DNA of 64,000 bases, from assembly GCF_900091415.1 (NCBI RefSeq), contig NZ_FMHU01000002.1, positions 1,798,001 to 1,862,000 on the forward strand, written 5' to 3'. Each line of letters begins with the position of its first letter. The first letter of the stretch is position 1. Shown here piece after piece: positions 27,143 to 36,350 of the stretch. The position numbers and the translations under genes were made by a program. The notes beneath the pieces were generated by a model. That model saw only the letters and a program-made list of their open reading frames with translations. It was not told where the DNA came from and searched no databases. The DNA comes from Micromonospora inyonensis. Lineage in GTDB: Bacteria; Actinomycetota; Actinomycetes; Mycobacteriales; Micromonosporaceae.

Positions 27143-27589
27143 ATGCCCGCACTTGTCATTACCCGTGGCCTGCCCGGCTCTGGTAAGACCACCTACGCCA
27201 AGCGGTGGGTGGCCGAGGATCCTGAGCGCCGCTTCCGCGTGAACCGCGACGACCTGCGGGCCATGGGCCATGGCCGTAGGGTCGGTGTGCGGTGGCAGGA
27301 GGACGCGGTGACCACCGCGCAGAAAGCGCAGGTGCTCGCGCTGCTGCGCGCGGGCATGAGTGTGATCGCGGACGACACGAACTTGCCGGACGCGTCGGTG
27401 GAGCAGTGGCGGCGGCTTGCCGAGCAGGCCGGGGCGCACCTGGTGGCGGTCGACCTGCGGGAGGTGCCGGTGGAAACCTGCATCGCCCGAGATGCGGCCC
27501 GTGGTGCCGGCGGTGGCCGGCTGGTGGGTGGAGACGTCATCCGCCGGATAGCCGACGAGGGCCGGTGCCGGGTGCTCGACGCCGGATAG
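27143..27589 (+). CDS. P-loop kinase, T4-Pnkp/AAA-like, 148 aa
   Basis: A small P-loop protein with Walker A GLPGSGKTT at residues 9-17, the VNRDDLRAMG segment typical of polynucleotide-kinase-like enzymes, and IADDTNLPD as the Walker B region. A lid arginine follows in CIARDAARG. Phage and bacterial members phosphorylate 5' ends of nucleic acids or small substrates. Perfect AAGGAGG sits 5 bp before the ATG. No partner gene (phosphatase or ligase) is adjacent, so the role is open; phage-derived repair or RNA processing is one possibility. Confidence 0.8.
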   Translation: MPALVITRGLPGSGKTTYAKRWVAEDPERRFRVNRDDLRAMGHGRRVGVRWQEDAVTTAQKAQVLALLRAGMSVIADDTNLPDASVEQWRRLAEQAGAHLVAVDLREVPVETCIARDAARGAGGGRLVGGDVIRRIADEGRCRVLDAG

Positions 27590-27634
27590 CTGGCAGGGAG
27601 CCGGGGGCCGCCCGCGCGGCGGGACACGCCTGCT

Positions 27635-27658
27635 GTTTCCGGGCGACGCCGCAGGGTA
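27635..27658 (+). promoter_or_regulatory. stress sigma factor (SigB/SigF-type) promoter
   Basis: GTTT at 27635-27638, 15 bp spacer, GGGTA at 27654-27658. This fits the GTTT-N13-16-GGGTA consensus of actinobacterial general-stress sigma factors. It lies about 42 bp upstream of the dehydrogenase start at 27700. Confidence 0.65.
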
Positions 27659-27699
27659 GGGCAGAGCAGGACCCGGCCGGCGAGCGCGAGGAGACGGCA

Positions 27700-28596
27700 G
27701 TGAGCGAGGACCAGTACACCCAGCAGGATCCGACCCAGCAGTACGCGCAGGGTCAGCCTGAGCAGCAGCAGTCCCCGCCGGGCACGACGCGACAGATGCG
27801 CCCGAAGCCCGACCACGGCGAGGAGTCGTACCGGGGCAGTGGCCGGCTCGAGGGCAAGCGGGCCCTGATCACCGGCGGTGACTCGGGCATCGGCCGCGCG
27901 GTCGCCATCGCCTTCGCCCGCGAGGGTGCCGACGTGCTCATCTCCTACCTCGGCGAGGAGGAGGACGCCGACGCCCGCGACACGGTCCGGCTGATCGAGG
28001 AGGCCGGGCGGAGGGGCATCGCCGTACGGGGCGACATCACCGACGAGAGCCACTGCCAGTCGCTGGTCGACCGGGCGGTGCGCGAGCTCGGCGGGCTGGA
28101 CATCCTGGTGAACAACGCCGCCTACCAGATGGCGCAGGACAAGGGCATCGCCGGCATCAGCAGCGAGCAGTTCGACCGGGTGCTCAAGACGAACCTGTAC
28201 GCGATGTTCTGGCTCTGCAAGGCCGCCGTCCCGCACCTGCCGGAGGGCGGGACGATCCTCAACACGTCCTCGATCCAGGCGTACCAGCCGTCGCCGCAGC
28301 TGCTGGACTATGCCACGACCAAGGCGGGCATCGCCAACTTCACCAAGGCGCTCGCCGAGGACCTCGCCGAGCGGGGGATCCGGGTGAACGCCGTGGCGCC
28401 CGGCCCGATCTGGACGCCGCTGATCCCGGCCACCATGCCCGAGAAGAAGGTCGAGTCCTTCGGCGAGGACACCCCGATCGGCCGCGCCGGCCAGCCCGCC
28501 GAGCTCGCCCCCGCCTTCGTCTTCTTCGCCTCCCAGGAGTCGAGCTACATCACCGGTGAGGTGCTCGGTGTCACCGGTGGCAAGCCGATCAGCTGA
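27700..28596 (+). CDS. SDR oxidoreductase, general-stress type (YdaD/GspA39-like)
   Basis: 298 aa. A Gln-rich tail of about 35 residues precedes a classical SDR core: ITGGDSGIGRA cofactor loop, NNAAYQ, Ser in NTSSIQAYQP and YATTK as Tyr-x3-Lys. Bacillus homologues with the same N-terminal extension belong to the sigma-B general stress regulon. The sequence agrees: a GTTT-N15-GGGTA promoter lies upstream. The GTG at 27700 has GAGGAG 7 bp upstream. Substrate unknown. Confidence 0.9.
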   Translation: MSEDQYTQQDPTQQYAQGQPEQQQSPPGTTRQMRPKPDHGEESYRGSGRLEGKRALITGGDSGIGRAVAIAFAREGADVLISYLGEEEDADARDTVRLIEEAGRRGIAVRGDITDESHCQSLVDRAVRELGGLDILVNNAAYQMAQDKGIAGISSEQFDRVLKTNLYAMFWLCKAAVPHLPEGGTILNTSSIQAYQPSPQLLDYATTKAGIANFTKALAEDLAERGIRVNAVAPGPIWTPLIPATMPEKKVESFGEDTPIGRAGQPAELAPAFVFFASQESSYITGEVLGVTGGKPIS

Positions 28597-28638
28597 CGCC
28601 CGACGTCCCGGCGTGCGCCGGGTGGTCGTGCGCACCGC

Positions 28639-29298
28639 TCAGCGCGGCCACCCGGCGAGGCGTTCCCGGAGCCGGCGGACCTGCTCGGCGTCCAACCCGT
28701 ACCGGGCGAACCGCCGCTCGGGCAGCCGGTCCAGGTAGCGGCCGGCGGCGGCCACGTCCTCCGGGTCCAACGCCGGGTCGAGCTGCCGGGCCAGCTCCAG
28801 CAGCTCCGTCACCGGGTAGTGGTCCAGTGCGGCGGCGACGTCGATGTAGTCGCGTACCTCCCGACGGTTGACCAGCGCCGCTGTCTTGCTCGCCACCAGG
28901 TCACGGACGTCCATCACCGGGCCCAGGTCCATCACCACCGGGCTGCGGTACCGGTCGAGGCGGGCCAGGGTCAGCCGGAGCTGCCGTCCGTCCCGGGTCA
29001 CCACGAAGTCCTTCATGTCCTGGTCGAAGCCGGCGAACAGGTCGGCCAGCTCGCTGTCCGGGTCGGCGTCGGCCACCGCGAAACCGGCCCCCTCCAGCGC
29101 GGTGCGGACCTCCACCGCCGCCGCGGCAGCCGCCCCCTCGACGTCGGCGAACAGGTCGACGTCCTCGGTCGGCCGGGTGACCAGGCCGTGCGCCGCCCAG
29201 GCGACGCCCCCGCCGAGGACGAACCGGTGCGGACCGGCCGCCGAGAGGGCCACCCTCGCGACCTCGCGGTAGAACTCGTTGAGGTGGGTGGTGCTCAC
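28639..29298 (-). CDS. AbiEii/MNT-like nucleotidyltransferase
   Basis: 219 aa with an N-terminal nucleotidyltransferase fold: FVLGGGVAWAAHG then TEDVDLFADV, the G-G and D-x-D pattern of MNT/AbiEii proteins. The third acidic residue is probably in KDFVVTRDGRQL or VVMDLGPVMD. Related AbiEii toxins act in abortive-infection toxin-antitoxin systems by transferring nucleotides to tRNA. The GTG start overlaps the upstream gene stop by 4 bp (GTGA), so the two are translated together. Toxin activity is inferred from family; a housekeeping nucleotidyltransferase is also possible. Confidence 0.8.
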   Translation of the reverse strand: MSTTHLNEFYREVARVALSAAGPHRFVLGGGVAWAAHGLVTRPTEDVDLFADVEGAAAAAAVEVRTALEGAGFAVADADPDSELADLFAGFDQDMKDFVVTRDGRQLRLTLARLDRYRSPVVMDLGPVMDVRDLVASKTAALVNRREVRDYIDVAAALDHYPVTELLELARQLDPALDPEDVAAAGRYLDRLPERRFARYGLDAEQVRRLRERLAGWPR

Positions 29299-29636
29299 GC
29301 GGTACGCAGGCAGCGGTGGCGACTCTCCCACGCCTGCCGGACGCCCCGGGGGAGGTTCAGCAGACGCCAGACCCGCCGCAGTGTCCGGCCGTCGATGAGT
29401 TGCCGCAGGTCCTCACAACGGGTGGTCTCCCGCAGGACGTTCTCGTACATCCAGAGCAGGTCGTCCGGGTCGCCGAGGTCGAAGGTACGCTCGGTGTTCC
29501 ACATCAGTCGTACCGGCAGCTCGACCACGCCGTGCCTCGGGCCGGTCAACTCGGCGAGGGTGCGCGCGACCACTGCCGGGCGTCCCGGACGGGCGAGGAA
29601 CGCCACGCCGGCCGAGGTGGGGGAGAGGCCCTGCAT
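29295..29636 (-). CDS. small protein coupled to AbiEii-like gene, 113 aa
   Basis: The product begins MQGLSPTSAGVAFLARPGR and has no recognised domain; the C-terminal half is helical and Arg-rich (RVWRLLNLPRGVRQAWESR). It does not look like the usual winged-helix AbiEi antitoxin. The TACCCT -10-like box ends 6 bp before the ATG at 29636, suggesting a leaderless mRNA. Its stop overlaps the start of the nucleotidyltransferase gene, so it may be an antitoxin or accessory partner. This is inference from the operon layout. Confidence 0.7.
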   Translation of the reverse strand: MQGLSPTSAGVAFLARPGRPAVVARTLAELTGPRHGVVELPVRLMWNTERTFDLGDPDDLLWMYENVLRETTRCEDLRQLIDGRTLRRVWRLLNLPRGVRQAWESRHRCLRTA

Positions 29637-30058
29637 GGAGTCAGGGTAACCCCCGCGCCGGGTGCCGCGCGGAAACCAGCGGCGGATCGCCCCTGCCCGG
29701 GGTGTCCGTCCGCCACCGTCCGTGGTGTCGGTGGGCGATCCCGACGCGCCGACACGCCGCACAAACCGGTTCCGGCCGGGTGGTACGTGCCTGTCGGTGG
29801 ACTGTGTCCGGTTTCGCCGGCGCCACCGGCGGCTTGCGGCCGGGCGCCGGCCCCCGGAATGCCGGCGGGTGGCGGGTCGTTGTACATGGTTCACCGGCGT
29901 GGACGGGCGGTGGTTGAGCTTTCCGCCGGTGGTGAGTCTTTCCCCTTTTCTGTTTTCTGTTCTGGTGTGCGGGTGCCGGGTCGGTGCTCGTGCCCCCTGG
30001 CACTGTGTTGTTTCCCCCTGGGTGCCGGGGTGTCGACCCCCCTGATGGGAGTTCCCCC
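29637..30058. other. intergenic, divergent upstream region
   Basis: This 422-bp gap separates two divergently transcribed units. It includes the leaderless promoter of the small gene at 29636 and a T/C-rich stretch (about 29935-29965) before the secreted-protein gene. No gene or clear riboswitch was recognised. Confidence 0.5.
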
Positions 30059-30664
30059 ATGAACACGAACACGATGAATCTGTCGATGCTGCGTAAGGGT
30101 GTGCTGGGTGTGGCCGGTGTGGCGTTCGCCGCCGGTGTGGTCGCCGGTCCGGTCGCCGCGGTGGCGGTGGAGTCCCCGGCGCGGGCCGCCACTCCGGTGG
30201 CGGTGCAGGGCGACAAGCCGGACACCAGCAGGTTGATGCCGCACGGTGTGCGGGGTGAGCAGTCCCGGATTCCCCTGGACGCGGAGCAGACCGGCAACGT
30301 GAAGGCGATCATCGCGGCGACGAAGAAGGCCGGCATGGACGAGCGGGCTGCCGTGGTGGCGATCGCCACCAGCCTGCAGGAGTCGAAGTTGGAGAACCTG
30401 GGTCATCTGGGTGACCGCAACGACCACGACTCGCAGGGCCTGTTCCAGCAGCGCCCGTCGAGCGGGTGGGGCACGGTCGAGCAGATCACCGACCCGGAGT
30501 ACGCCACCACCGCGTTCCTGACCGGTCTGAAGCAGGTCGACGGGTGGCGGGACATGCCCCTGACGAAGGCCGCCCAGACCGTGCAGGTGTCGGCGTACCC
30601 CGACCACTACGCCCAGTGGGAGACCCAGGCCGCCGACCTCGTCGCCGAACACTGGACCAGCTGA
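30059..30664 (+). CDS. secreted lysozyme-like protein (paralogue of the gene at 21325)
   Basis: 201 aa. A signal peptide with hydrophobic core GVLGVAGVAFAAGVVAG is followed by ARA and a mature domain. The mature part shares blocks with the gene at 21325: LMPHGVRGEQSRIPLD, TSLQESKLENLGHLG, NDHDSQGLFQQRPSSGWG and a C-terminal QVSAYPDHYAQWE. The long Thr/Glu linker of that paralogue is absent. The conserved Glu in LQESKL is a candidate catalytic residue of a transglycosylase-like fold. ATG at 30059 is chosen because it starts the signal peptide. A terminator follows. Confidence 0.8.
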   Translation: MNTNTMNLSMLRKGVLGVAGVAFAAGVVAGPVAAVAVESPARAATPVAVQGDKPDTSRLMPHGVRGEQSRIPLDAEQTGNVKAIIAATKKAGMDERAAVVAIATSLQESKLENLGHLGDRNDHDSQGLFQQRPSSGWGTVEQITDPEYATTAFLTGLKQVDGWRDMPLTKAAQTVQVSAYPDHYAQWETQAADLVAEHWTS

Positions 30665-30677
30665 CCCACATGCTGAC

Positions 30678-30710
30678 GGGCCGGCACCCCGAACCCGGGG
30701 GTGCCGGCCC
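30678..30710 (+). terminator. terminator hairpin
   Basis: A perfect 13-bp stem (30678-30690 with 30698-30710) and 7-nt loop, 14 bp after the secreted-protein stop. Confidence 0.8.
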
Positions 30711-30862
30711 GCACGTCTCCAGATCCTGCCGCCTATCTTCCTAGGATGCCGTAGGGGTAGTGTCGTCGCCCATACGGAGAAAACCCTCCCGCACCGGGTC
30801 GCCGGACCCGCCGGGTTGCCCTAGGGTCGGCAGAGAAGCGTGACGGAGGGAGGTGGCGGTCG

Positions 30863-33800
30863 GTGGGACTGCGAACCTTCCTGGAAAGCTGGCCGGTGTA
30901 CCGGCAGCTCACCGGCACCGATCCGCTCGGTCGGGGATCCGCCGCCCAGTCGGCCCGTTCGCGGGCGCTCACCCCGCGTACCGAGACGGCCGACCGGGTG
31001 GCCCGGTCGGTGTGTCCGTACTGCGCGGTGGGATGCGGTCAGCGGGTGTTCGTCAAGGACGGGCAGGTGACCCAGATCGAGGGTGACCCGGACAGCCCGA
31101 TCTCACGGGGACGGTTGTGCCCGAAGGGCTCGGCCAGCAGGTCGCTGGTGACCAGCCCGCTGCGGCAGACCAAGGTCCGGTACCGGCGTCCGTACGGCAC
31201 CGAGTGGGAGGACCTCGAACTCGACACCGCGTTGGACATGATCGCCGACCGGATCCTCGCCGCGCGTGCCGAGACGTGGGAGGACGTCGACGCCGAGGGG
31301 CGCCCGTTGAACCGGACGCTGGGCATCTCCAGCCTGGGCGGGGCGACGCTGGACAACGAGGAGAACTACCTCATCAAGAAGTTGTTCACCGCGATGGGGG
31401 CGCTCCAGATCGAGAACCAGGCGCGCATTTGACACTCCGCCACCGTCCCCGGTCTGGGGGCCAGCTTCGGTCGCGGTGGTGCGACCGACTTCCAGCAGGA
31501 CGTCGCCAACGCTGACGTCATCGTCATCCAGGGCTCGAACATGGCCGAGGCCCACCCGGTGGGTTTCCAGTGGGTGATGGAGGCGAAGCGGCGGGGCGCG
31601 CGGGTGTTCCACGTCGATCCCCGGTTCACCCGGACCAGTGCGCTCGCGGACACGTACCTGCCGATCCGGGCGGGGACGGACATCGCGCTGCTCGGCGGGG
31701 TGGTCCGGTACATCCTGGAGAACGAGCTGGACTTCCGGGAGTACGTGTTGGCGTACACCAACGCGGCGACGATCGTCAGCGCGGACTTCGTCGACGCCGA
31801 GGACGGTGACGGGTTCTTCTCCGGGTTCGATCCGGAGACCGCCAGCTATGTGCAGGACAGCTGGCAGTACGCCGGGCACGAGGGTGACTCGGGTGCCGGG
31901 CACACCGGCGTCGAGCGGGACAGTGCGGCGGGGCTCCAGCACGAGGCGCACGGCGCGCGGGTGCACGGTCAGGTCCAGCGGGACGAGACGTTGCGGCACC
32001 CGCGCTGCGTTTACCAGATCCTGCGGCGGCACTTCGCGCGGTACACGCCGGAGATGGTGGAGCGGGTCTGCGGTATTCCGCAGAAGAGGTTCCTGGAGTT
32101 GGCGCGGGCGTGGACGGAGAACTCGGGTCGGGAGCGGACCGGGTGTCTGATCTATTCGGTGGGGTGGACGCAGCACAGCGTGGGGGTGCAGTACATCCGG
32201 ACGGGGGCGATCATCCAGTTGTTGCTGGGGAACGTGGGTCGTCCGGGTGGTGGGGTGCTGGCGTTGCGGGGGCACGCGAGTATCCAGGGGTCGACGGACA
32301 TTCCGACGTTGTTCAATTTGTTGCCGGGTTATCTGCCGATGCCGCGGCACGACGCGCATATGACGTTCGACGACTGGGTGCGGAGCATGGCCCATCCGGG
32401 GCAGAAGGGGTTCTGGGGTAACGCGCGGGCGTACGCGGCGAGTTTGTTGAAGGCGTACTGGGGGGACGCGGCGACGCCGGAGAACGACTTCTGTTACGGG
32501 TACCTGCCGCGGCTGACCGGTGACCATGGGACGTACCAGCAGGTGTTGAACATGATCGACGGGAAGGTGAAGGGGTACTTCCTGTTGGGTCAGAATCCGG
32601 CGGTGGGTTCGGCGCACGGGCGGGCGCAGCGGTTGGGGATGGCGAATCTGGACTGGTTGGTGGTCCGGGATCTGTTCATGATCGAGAGTGCGACGTTCTG
32701 GCGGAACGGTCCGGAGGTGGAGACCGGGGAGATCGTGCCGGAGGAGTGCCGGACGGAGGTGTTCTTCCTGCCGGCGGCGTCGCATGTGGAGAAGGAGGGC
32801 ACGTTCACCCAGACGCAGCGGTTGTTGCAGTGGCGGGAGAAGGCGGTGGATCCGCCGGGTGACTGCCGGTCGGAGTTGTGGTTCTTCTACCACCTGGGGC
32901 GGAGGCTGCGGGAGAGGTTGGCCGGCTCGACGTTGCCGCGGGACCGGGCGTTGCTGGATCTGACCTGGGACTATCCGACGCATGGTCCGGATGGGGAGCC
33001 GAGTGCGGAGGCGGTGCTGCGGGAGATCAACGGCTTCGAGGTGGGGTCGGGCCGGTTGTTGTCGTCGTTCGCGGAGGCGGCGGATGACGGGTCGACGGCG
33101 GTGGGTTGCTGGATCTACAGCGGGGTGTTCGCCGACGGGGTGAACCAGGCGGCGCGGCGGCGGTCGCGGCACGAGCAGGACTGGGTGGCGGCCCAGTGGG
33201 GTTGGGCGTGGCCGGCGAATCGGCGGACGTTGTACAACCGGGCTTCTGCGGATCCGGAGGGTCGGCCGTGGAGTGAGCGGAAGCGGTACGTCTGGTGGGA
33301 TGCGGAGGCGGGGGAGTGGACGGGGTACGACGTGCCGGACTTCGAGCGGACGAAGCCGCCGTCGTATCGGCCGCCGGAGGGTGCGAGTGGTACGGCGGGG
33401 ATCGCGGGTGATGATCCGTTCGTGATGCAGGGTGACGGTAAGGGGTGGTTGTTCGCGCCGAGTGGGGTGGTGGACGGGCCGTTGCCGACGCATTTCGAGC
33501 CGGCGGAGTCGCCGGTGCGGAATGCGTTGTACGGGCAGCAGGCGAATCCGATGCGGAAGGTGTACGGGCATCCGGTGAATTCGGTGAATCCGTCGCCGTC
33601 GGAGGCACATGCGGGGGTGTTTCCGTATGTGTTCACGGTGAGCCGGTTGACGGAGCATCACACGGCGGGCGGGATGAGCCGGACGGTGGGGCCGTTGGCG
33701 GAGTTGCAGCCGGAGATGTTCGTGGAGGTGTCGCCGGAGTTGGCGGCCGAGCGGGGGCTGGCGCATCTGGGGTGGGCGCATCTGGTGTCGGGGCGGGCGG

Positions 33801-34111
33801 TGATCGAGGCGCGGGTGTTGGTGACGGATCGGTTGACGCCGTTGCGGGTGGAGGGCCGGGTGGTGCACCAGGTGTGGTTGCCGTATCACTTCGGTTCGGA
33901 GGGTCTGGTGACGGGGGATTCGGCGAACGACCTGTTCGGGATCACGTTGGATCCGAATGTGCTGATCCAGGAGAGCAAGGTCGGTACGTGTGACGTGCGG
34001 GCGGGGCGGCGGCCGAGGGGTGCGGCGTTGCGGGGCCTGGTGGGGGAGTACCGGCGGCGGGCGGGGTTGGCGTCGGAGGTCGTGGTCGCGGACGGGGAGT
34101 GTGATGGTTGA
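30863..34111 (+). CDS. fdhG: formate dehydrogenase, selenocysteine-containing catalytic subunit (read through TGA at 31430)
   Basis: The molybdopterin subunit of a membrane-bound FdnG/FdoG-type formate dehydrogenase, oxidising formate to CO2. A [4Fe-4S] motif CPYCAVGCGQ lies near residue 52. The frame is interrupted only by TGA at codon 190, in QARI-Sec-HSATVPGL, exactly where the family has selenocysteine, and the same frame continues to 34111 (1082 residues). A SECIS hairpin follows the TGA. The GTG at 30863 has GGAGGGAGG upstream. The next two genes overlap it, and tRNA-Sec, selA and selB follow. Codon third positions switch from mostly C to mostly G at about 32.0-32.1 kb within this gene. 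Confidence 0.95.
31433..31465 (+). promoter_or_regulatory. bacterial SECIS hairpin
   Basis: Stem 31445-31450 with 31456-31461 (one T-G wobble) carries the loop GGTCT (31451-31455), beginning 19 nt after the TGA. The loop GGTCT matches the apical loop of the E. coli fdhF SECIS, which SelB recognises. Confidence 0.85.
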
Positions 34112-35081
34112 CGGGGGCAGCCTGTTCGGGCCGGTGGATCCGGCGTCGGATGCGGGTTGGACGGACGCTCCGCCGCGGATGGGTTTCTTCACCGATACGA
34201 GCGTGTGTATCGGGTGCAAGGCGTGTGAGGTGGCCTGCAAGGAGTGGAACGGGGTGCCGGGGTCGGGTCTCGATCTGCTGGGTTTGTCGTATGACAACAC
34301 GGGGGCGTTGACCGCGAACTCGTGGCGGCATGTGGCGTTCGTGGAGCAGCCACGGCGGGCGGGTCCGGCGGGTGCGGGGGTGGTCGGCGACGGCTCCGGC
34401 TCCGTACTGGAGTCGTGCGGCGATTCCGCCGGGTCGGCGGGTGGTGGGCCGCAGTTTCTGGGGATGCCGGGTTCGCAGCCGCCGGGGCGGACCGGCGCGG
34501 GTGGGGGTCGGTCGGATTTCCGCTGGTTGATGATGTCGGACGTGTGTAAGCACTGCACTCGTGCGGCGTGTCTGGACGTGTGTCCGACGGGGTCGTTGTT
34601 CCGGACGGAGTTCGGGACGGTGGTGGTGCAGGAGGACATCTGCAACGGGTGTGGGTACTGCGTTCCGGCGTGTCCGTACGGGGTGATCGATCAGCGCCGG
34701 GGTGACGGTCGGGCGTGGAAGTGCACGTTGTGTTACGACCGGGTGGGTGCGGGGGCGGTACCGGCGTGTGCGCAGGCGTGTCCGACGGAGTCGATCCAGT
34801 ACGGGCCGGTCACGGAGTTGCGGGAGCGGGCGGCGGCGCGGGTGGCGGTGTTGCACGAGCGGGGGGTGCCGGAGGCGCGGTTGTACGGGCACGACGCGGG
34901 CGACGGGGTGGGCGGTGACGGCGCGTTCTTCCTGTTGCTCGACGAGCCGGAGGTGTACGGGTTACCCCCGGACCCGGTGGTGACGACGCGGGATCTGCCG
35001 CGGATGTGGCGACGGGCGGGGGTGGCTGCGGTGGCGATGGCGGCGGCGGTGGTGGCGGCGTTCGTGGGGCGTTCGTCGTGA
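34104..35081 (+). CDS. fdhH: formate dehydrogenase iron-sulfur subunit
   Basis: The electron-transfer subunit with four [4Fe-4S] cysteine sets: CIGCKACEVAC near residue 34, CKHCTRAACLDVCP, CNGCGYCVPACP and the CTLCYDR...CAQACP set. A C-terminal hydrophobic helix (RAGVAAVAMAAAVVAAFVG) anchors it to the membrane. A Gly/Ser-rich insertion of about 50 residues lies between the first and second clusters. The ATG at 34104 overlaps the catalytic subunit by 8 bp and has GGGGAG upstream; the NrfD gene overlaps by 4 bp. The symbol follows E. coli-like usage loosely. Confidence 0.92.
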   Translation: MVDGGSLFGPVDPASDAGWTDAPPRMGFFTDTSVCIGCKACEVACKEWNGVPGSGLDLLGLSYDNTGALTANSWRHVAFVEQPRRAGPAGAGVVGDGSGSVLESCGDSAGSAGGGPQFLGMPGSQPPGRTGAGGGRSDFRWLMMSDVCKHCTRAACLDVCPTGSLFRTEFGTVVVQEDICNGCGYCVPACPYGVIDQRRGDGRAWKCTLCYDRVGAGAVPACAQACPTESIQYGPVTELRERAAARVAVLHERGVPEARLYGHDAGDGVGGDGAFFLLLDEPEVYGLPPDPVVTTRDLPRMWRRAGVAAVAMAAAVVAAFVGRSS

Positions 35082-36187
35082 CCGGGGTGTCCCGGGGTGG
35101 TGGCCGGTCCGGGGGTGGTGTGGAGGGGCGGCCGGTGGGGGCGTTGTTCCGGCGGTTCCGGGAGCGGGTGGTCGACGGGGAGGGGGCGGGTCCGGCACCG
35201 GTGGGGGGTCGTCGGGGGCGGCGGGGGCGGCGGGGCGGTGAGGAGGTGGCGGTGCCGCCGGTGGAGTTCACCTCGTACTACGGGCGGCCGATCGTGAAGG
35301 CGCCGGTGTGGCGGTGGGATATTCCGGCGTATCTGTTCACCGGGGGGTTGGCGGCGGGGTCGTCGTTGCTGGCGGTGGGGGGTCAGGTGACGGGCCGGCC
35401 GGTGTTGCGGCGGGCGGGCCGGCTGGTGGCGTTGGGTGGGGTGGGGGCGAGCGCGTTTTTCCTGGTGCACGATCTGGGTCGGCCGGGGCGGTTCCATCAC
35501 ATGTTGCGGGTGGCGAAGGTGACGTCGCCGATGTCGGTGGGGACGTGGATTCTGGCGGTGTTCGGGCCGGCGGCGGGGGTGGCGGCGGTGGCGGAGGCCG
35601 CGTCGTGGTTGCCGTCGCGTGGGGTGTGGCGGTTGGCGCGTGGGGTGTTGCCGCCGGTGGGTCGGGGTGCCGGGTGGGTGGCGGCGGTGACGGCGCCGGT
35701 GTTGGCGACGTACACGGGGGTGTTGTTGGCGAACACGGCGGTGCCGTCGTGGCATGAGGCGTATCCGGAGTTGCCGGTGGTTTTCGCGGGGAGCGCGTTG
35801 GCCAGTGGCGCGGGGGTGGGGTTGTTGGCGGCGCCGGTGGGTCAGGCGGGTCCGGCGCGGCGGTTGGCGGTGGCGGGTGCGGCGTTGGAGTTGGTGGGCG
35901 CGCATCGGGTGGAGACGCGGTTGGGGTTGTTGAGTGAGCCGTACCGGGTGGGGGTGGCGGGTCGGTTGCTGCGGGTGGGGCGGGTGTTGACGGCGGCGGG
36001 GGTGGTGGGGGCGTTGCTGGGGCGGCGGTCTCGGGTGGTGTCGGCGGTGTCGGGGGCTGCGCTGGTGGCGGCGTCGGTGGCGACGCGGTTCGGGATCTTC
36101 CATGGTGGGGTGGCGTCGGCGCGGGATCCGAGGTACACGGTGGTGCCGCAGCGGGAGCGGTTGGCGCGGCGGGCGGCGGGCCGGTAG
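35078..36187 (+). CDS. nrfD: NrfD/PsrC-type membrane subunit
   Basis: About 369 aa with roughly eight hydrophobic segments, beginning near WDIPAYLFTGGLAAG, and the conserved FFLVHDLGRPGRFHHMLR. NrfD proteins pass electrons to the quinone pool without haem, so this formate dehydrogenase probably feeds menaquinone, replacing the cytochrome b gamma subunit of the E. coli enzyme. GTG at 35078 overlaps the previous stop (GTGA). A Gly/Arg-rich stretch of about 55 residues precedes the membrane core, so a later start is possible. Confidence 0.88.
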   Translation: MTGVSRGGGRSGGGVEGRPVGALFRRFRERVVDGEGAGPAPVGGRRGRRGRRGGEEVAVPPVEFTSYYGRPIVKAPVWRWDIPAYLFTGGLAAGSSLLAVGGQVTGRPVLRRAGRLVALGGVGASAFFLVHDLGRPGRFHHMLRVAKVTSPMSVGTWILAVFGPAAGVAAVAEAASWLPSRGVWRLARGVLPPVGRGAGWVAAVTAPVLATYTGVLLANTAVPSWHEAYPELPVVFAGSALASGAGVGLLAAPVGQAGPARRLAVAGAALELVGAHRVETRLGLLSEPYRVGVAGRLLRVGRVLTAAGVVGALLGRRSRVVSAVSGAALVAASVATRFGIFHGGVASARDPRYTVVPQRERLARRAAGR

Positions 36188-36234
36188 GCGACCTTGCCGG
36201 GTGGCCGGTGGGGTGTTTGTGGTTTAGTGCGGGT

Positions 36235-36327
36235 GGAGGCGTTCAGGCGGCTGGTGCCCCTCCCGGTCTTCAAAACCGGTGTGGCCCGGGATCCGGGCCA
36301 GGCGGGTTCGATTCCCGTCCGTCTCCG
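36235..36327 (+). tRNA. selC: tRNA-Sec (anticodon TCA)
   Basis: The 93-nt sequence folds as a long tRNA: acceptor GGAGGCG pairs with CGTCTCC (one G-T), the anticodon loop CTTCAAA sits in a CCGGT/ACCGG-type stem with TCA as anticodon, a long variable arm follows (GGCCCGG/CCGGGCC), and the T arm reads GGCGGGTTCGATTCCCGTC. The 3' CCA is not encoded. It inserts selenocysteine at the TGA of the formate dehydrogenase gene just upstream. It lies between nrfD and selA. Confidence 0.95.
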
Positions 36328-36350
36328 TCAGCGTGTGCGGGGGTCGGGTG

